Source of the DNA: Trochalopteron elliotii
Taxonomy: Eukaryota > Chordata > Aves > Passeriformes > Leiothrichidae
NCBI GenBank assembly: GCA_024734555.1
Contig: JANPWX010000548.1
Span: forward strand, 1,692,482-1,756,481
Reading direction: 5' to 3'
DNA length: 64,000 nucleotides
The translations under genes were made by a program, and so were the position numbers. The notes beneath the pieces were generated by a model. It was not told the origin of the DNA and did not search any database. It worked only from the letters and a program-made list of their open reading frames with translations. This document shows, piece by piece, positions 62,692 to 64,000 of this stretch (the first letter of the stretch is position 1; every line of letters starts with the position of its first letter).

Positions 62692-64000
62692 CCAGTGTAT
62701 CAATTATAGAGAGGAGTTGCTAACCTGCATTATCTGCTGATGAACAGGTATTTTCTAAGAGTAGGAACAAACAAACCGACAAAACTTCCTGCAAAACCAA
62801 AGAGCCGACAGAAGGAGTCAAACCAAGCCTGCCTGACCGTTGACTCTGTGTTTGCTTCAGCAGCTCCTGGCTCTGGCCCCACTTGAGCCACAGAGTTTTG
62901 AAATCCATGCGTTTCTTCGTTCTCATCTTTCAGCTTTGCAGCAGACATTTTTTCCCCCCACAAACGTCTCCGAGGCCGTGTGGGATGTGGTCCAGCTCCC
63001 ATTAAGGTCAGTGGGAGTGCTGCCACTGCTTCCCTGTGGGTCTCAGCCCTATCCCATTGTGTTACATTTCTAACTGCAATTGGATACAGATTATTTTGAT
63101 TTTTTTCCTCTCCTAGTGCCCACAATGGGCAAAGTATTTTCCAAACAGAAAAGGTCCCACTGCATGTCCCTAAATCTCTAGAGATACTGGAAAAAATCTT
63201 CCAATTAAATACATTTGACATGCAAGATCATAACTGTTCTCTAACAATTTTTTTAAAGACTTCTCTCTCATGTAGCTTTTCTTAACTGTACAATAGCAGG
63301 GATTAAATCCTGATTCTGCTGAAGTTCATGGGATTTTTTTCAATTAGCTTCGTTGGAGCCATATTGTCTTGCCTCATCTCCATCTTTAACACTACTGGGC
63401 CACTACTGAAAATGTTCTGACAGGAACTATCACAATAATGTCTGGTTTGGGTGACTGGGTTCATCTTCAGAAAAAAGAAAAAAATCAAGTTTCCCCCAGA
63501 GAGCAAAACAATAAATAGTAAAATGTTAGTTTCGCTGTCTGATGTGAAGTGTTAAGGAAAACAATGACTGCCGGGTGCCAACCTTGACCTTTATATGAAG
63601 ATTTGGAGACAGAGAGTTTAAAGACATCATGGACAACCCAAAGTAGGGATTTCATAAAGGAAGCACAAATTTACAGAGTTTGTGAATGAAGAGTTGTCTT
63701 TTCTCCATAGCAAACTGACCAGGGGACAGTTTGGGACTATTTGGGACTCAATCTAGTTAGGAAGATTCAAGTGATACCTGGTAGCCACCAGGAAAAAAAC
63801 CAAAAAACAACAGTGAGTAGTTTGGGGAAAGGCATGAATTTGTTGTTATTGTGCACACATTACAGTGCCAGAGGTGAATCACATCACACAGCAGTGCTGC
63901 TCTGTCACCAGTAAGCTCCTCCTCATCTGGAGTTTTTCCTGACTCACAGAGCCTGCTCTGCTTGCAAGGGTTGACACCCTAAAAGCAGGCTGTGATTGAT

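Larger units (their letters stand above)
45782..64000. other. Upstream flank of FGFR2, no gene recognised
   Basis: About 18 kb beyond the CpG island. No coding exon, RNA gene or second promoter could be supported on either strand. In mammals the next gene upstream is ATE1, more than 100 kb away (from memory), so a gene-free flank is expected. Interspersed elements are denser here than in the gene: CR1 fragments at 53098-53260, 54905-55190, 58215-58461 and 59920-60180, an LTR at 58998-59445, and an ancient SINE at about 49430-49690. The stretches 45.8-47.8, 48.3-49.4, 49.7-53.0, 55.2-58.2 and 60.2-64.0 kb show nothing recognisable beyond simple repeats. Confidence 0.8.

Noticed and set aside
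62730..63221. 163-codon minus-strand frame
   Set aside because: No recognisable domain and no conserved-looking boundaries. It is treated as chance.

Overview
The window is vertebrate, almost certainly avian, nuclear DNA. It holds the 5' half of one gene, the fibroblast growth factor receptor 2 gene (FGFR2), on the minus strand, plus about 18 kb of upstream flank. The bird assignment rests on three things: the coding exons match my memory of chicken FGFR2 (Cek3) more closely than mammalian FGFR2; there are several CR1 LINE 3' ends, the dominant bird retroposon; and there are ERV LTRs of a kind common in passerines. The exact species cannot be read from the sequence. There is no bacterial-style gene organisation.

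Layout from high to low coordinates, which is the direction of FGFR2 transcription: (1) 45.8-64 kb is upstream flank with no supported gene. It carries a likely ERV1-type solo LTR with a 4-bp target duplication, four CR1 fragments, an ancient MIR/AmnSINE-like element, a 19-bp minisatellite and a candidate conserved noncoding block. (2) 44.76-45.78 kb is a CpG island interrupted by a 339-bp assembly gap. It is the expected place for the promoter and untranslated exon 1. (3) About 41.06-44.8 kb is intron 1. (4) Exon 2 carries the leader, the start codon and the signal peptide. (5) Intron 2 is 15.6 kb. (6) Exon 3 is Ig domain 1, followed by a short 687-bp intron. (7) Exon 4 is the acid box. (8) Intron 4 is 6.6 kb. 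(9) Exon 5 is the first half of Ig domain 2. (10) Intron 5 is 6.0 kb. (11) Exon 6 is the second half of Ig domain 2. (12) 1-11.29 kb is the start of intron 6. The exons for Ig domain 3, the membrane segment and the kinase lie beyond the low-coordinate end.

The five coding exons join without frameshift or stop into 251 complete codons plus one base. They give a signal peptide, D1 with its disulfide pair, an acid box, and D2 with its heparin/FGF-binding surface and disulfide pair. All ten exon boundaries checked have GT/AG consensus. Nothing suggests a pseudogene.

I found no previously undescribed biological system and do not want to imply one. The most informative observations are: an in-frame upstream AUG that would add 19 residues to the FGFR2 N-terminus, in a leader with upstream AUGs in all three frames; the loss of promoter sequence to an assembly gap; in-frame-skippable exons 3 and 4; recognisable ancient SINEs; and a minisatellite of CDX/posterior-HOX-like sites about 2 kb upstream of the CpG island.
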